From NCBI GenBank assembly GCA_021604825.1, contig BQJS01000144.1:1-12363 (forward strand): a stretch of 12,363 nt of DNA. The letters are read 5' to 3'. The stretch is from Phycisphaerae bacterium. GTDB lineage: Bacteria; Planctomycetota; Phycisphaerae; UBA1845. A program made the translations under genes and the position numbers. The notes beneath the pieces were generated by a model. That model searched no databases. It had not been told where the DNA came from and saw only the letters and a list, made by a program, of their open reading frames with translations. Shown piece after piece: positions 11,091 through 12,363 of the stretch (position 1 is its first letter; every line of letters begins with the position of its first letter).

Positions 11091-12363
11091 ATGACATCGA
11101 TGCTTTTGGCGGAGTCATTTACGCCCTACATGATTCTGGGTGGTGGAATTCTTTTTGCAGCCATCGCGTTTGCGGCGTTTGTCGCAAAGATCATGGTCGT
11201 GGGCGACCCAAGTGAATTGCTCGTGATCAGTGGAAAGCGAAATGGCCCCCACGAAGGGTACCGAACCTTGATCGGTGGTCGAACTGTTGTTTGGCCGATC
11301 ATCGAACAGGTCGCGAAGATCAGCCTGCGAAACATGCAGGTCGGGTTGGAAGTTAAAGCCCAAGCCGGTGGCGGCACGATGATCCCGATCTTGGTGACAG
11401 GCGTCGCCAACGTGAAGGTTTCCTCTGAACCCGACACCCGCGGCAATGCGATCGAACGATTCCTCAATCAACCGCAAGTCGAAATGCAGCGCGTCGCCCG
11501 CGAAACGCTTGAGGGTGGTTTGCGTGCAGTCATCGGAAAGATGACGCCGGAGGAAATCGTCGAAGACCGCGACAAATTTGTCACCACGGTCATGAACGAA
11601 GTGACCGACGACTTCCGCAAACTCGGCTTGATCATCGACAGCGTTAACATTCAGAACGTCCACGATGACGATCAGTATCTTGAGTCGATCGCACGCAAGG
11701 CGTCGGCAGAAGTCCGCGCCCAGGCCCGTCAGTACGAAGCCCAGCGCAAAGCAGAAGCCGACATCAAAGAAGCAGAAGCAGGGTCATCCGCTCGCCAGGC
11801 ACAAGCCGCTCGCGACGCCGAAGCCAAAACCGCAGAAGCCGAGTCGCGCCAGAAGTCGGAACAGGCTCGATTGGGCGCAGACAAAGCCATCGCCGAATCT
11901 GACAACGAGCTTCGCATCCGCAAAGCTGAACTCGCCCGCGAAGCCGCGATCAAGGAAGCCGAACGCAACAAAGCGGCGGCTGAATCCGAACGCGAACGAT
12001 TGCAAGCCACCGAGGTTGCCCAAGCCGTCGCGGATCGCGATGTCGCCCGTGCCAAAGCAGAAGGTGACGCAGCAACGATTCTCGAAGAGGGCAAGGCCCG
12101 AGCCATGGCGATCGAACAGATCGGTCAAACGATCCAAAAGCACCCTGATGCGCTCAAGGTCATGCTCGTTGAGATGATGCCCAGCGTCGTGGAAGAGATG
12201 ACCAAGACCATCGCAGGCGTGAACCTTGGCGATGTCACGGTGATCGACGGCGGAAGCGGCAGCGCGATTGCTGGAGCAGCCATGAGCAAAGCCCGCATGC
12301 TGAGCGAATCAATGGCCACCATCGAAAGCGTCCTAGGCGTGGACCTGCGAGACCTAAGCCAAG
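11091..12363 (+). CDS. Flotillin-like SPFH/PHB-domain protein (3' end beyond window)
   Basis: 424 residues are visible and the frame is still open at the right edge; flotillins are usually about 480-510 residues, so perhaps 60-90 are missing. A strong GGAGG (11081-11085) lies right after the stop of the NfeD-like gene and five bases before the ATG. An N-terminal membrane segment (about 13-35) is followed by the SPFH/band 7 domain (about 38-205), with VVGDPSELLVISG, GGRTVVWPIIEQV, SLRNMQV and FRKLGLIIDSVNIQNV as family landmarks. A long Ala/Glu/Lys/Arg coiled coil at about 205-345 includes the typical E-A repeats. After that comes the conserved flotillin end region with a Gly-rich patch (VIDGGSGS). 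It would oligomerise at the inner membrane as a scaffold, with the upstream NfeD-like protein as partner. The long overlapping frames on both strands here are by-products of its Ala/Glu/Arg-rich codons. Confidence 0.92.
   Translation, partial: MTSMLLAESFTPYMILGGGILFAAIAFAAFVAKIMVVGDPSELLVISGKRNGPHEGYRTLIGGRTVVWPIIEQVAKISLRNMQVGLEVKAQAGGGTMIPILVTGVANVKVSSEPDTRGNAIERFLNQPQVEMQRVARETLEGGLRAVIGKMTPEEIVEDRDKFVTTVMNEVTDDFRKLGLIIDSVNIQNVHDDDQYLESIARKASAEVRAQARQYEAQRKAEADIKEAEAGSSARQAQAARDAEAKTAEAESRQKSEQARLGADKAIAESDNELRIRKAELAREAAIKEAERNKAAAESERERLQATEVAQAVADRDVARAKAEGDAATILEEGKARAMAIEQIGQTIQKHPDALKVMLVEMMPSVVEEMTKTIAGVNLGDVTVIDGGSGSAIAGAAMSKARMLSESMATIESVLGVDLRDLSQ

Noticed and set aside
11115..11663. 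Minus-strand open frame of 182 codons antisense to flotillin
   Set aside because: It overlaps the SPFH domain completely; no signal, motif or start context supports it.
11665..12177. Plus-strand open frame of 170 codons in the flotillin region, Lys/Pro/Arg-rich
   Set aside because: It is a different frame inside the flotillin coiled coil. Its composition is the usual by-product of Ala/Glu/Arg-rich codons, and the flotillin frame continues unbroken.

Overview
The window most likely comes from a planctomycete, probably of the Phycisphaerae type. The main reason is the C-terminal tail on the secreted proteins: two dockerin-like EF-hand loops joined by a short linker containing Cys-x-Cys. I associate this tail with secretomes of that group. 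Moderate GC, mixed use of Shine-Dalgarno sites and a high share of secreted or membrane proteins fit. The assignment is inference; no rRNA or other marker gene is present.

Layout. (1) Positions 1-167 hold the 3' end of a plus-strand gene ending in the same kind of double EF-hand tail. (2) An MFS transporter (minus strand, 141-1370) runs into it tail to tail with a 27-base overlap. (3) Divergent from the MFS gene is a small lipoprotein with a coiled coil (1587-1901). (4) The centrepiece is a plus-strand tandem triplication, 2120-3619, 3771-5252 and 5403-6896. It encodes three secreted paralogues of about 495 residues that look like the uncharacterised TIGR03790 family, each carrying the Cys-linked double EF-hand tail instead of a PEP-CTERM anchor. 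Each copy has its own leader of about 150-220 bases and a possible promoter. (5) A small unknown gene (7003-7254) is followed by a widespread type of palindromic intergenic repeat (7374-7393). (6) A minus-strand cluster reads from right to left: larC (nickel insertion into the lactate racemase-type cofactor), a membrane-anchored coiled-coil protein, and an unknown P-loop NTPase. (7) Divergent from larC is a membrane-domain pair: an NfeD/YqiJ-like protein with a striking Asp-rich linker, then a flotillin that runs off the right edge.

How the genes work together. The NfeD-like and flotillin genes are a recognised partnership in membrane organisation. The three TIGR03790-like copies look like a family expanded at the cell surface or outside the cell. 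Their EF-hand tails appear to be kept alike by recombination while their bodies diverge. The larC cluster may be an operon, but no larA, larB or larE is visible here. The most novel material is the triplicated family with its exchanged tail module and the Asp comb in the NfeD-like protein.
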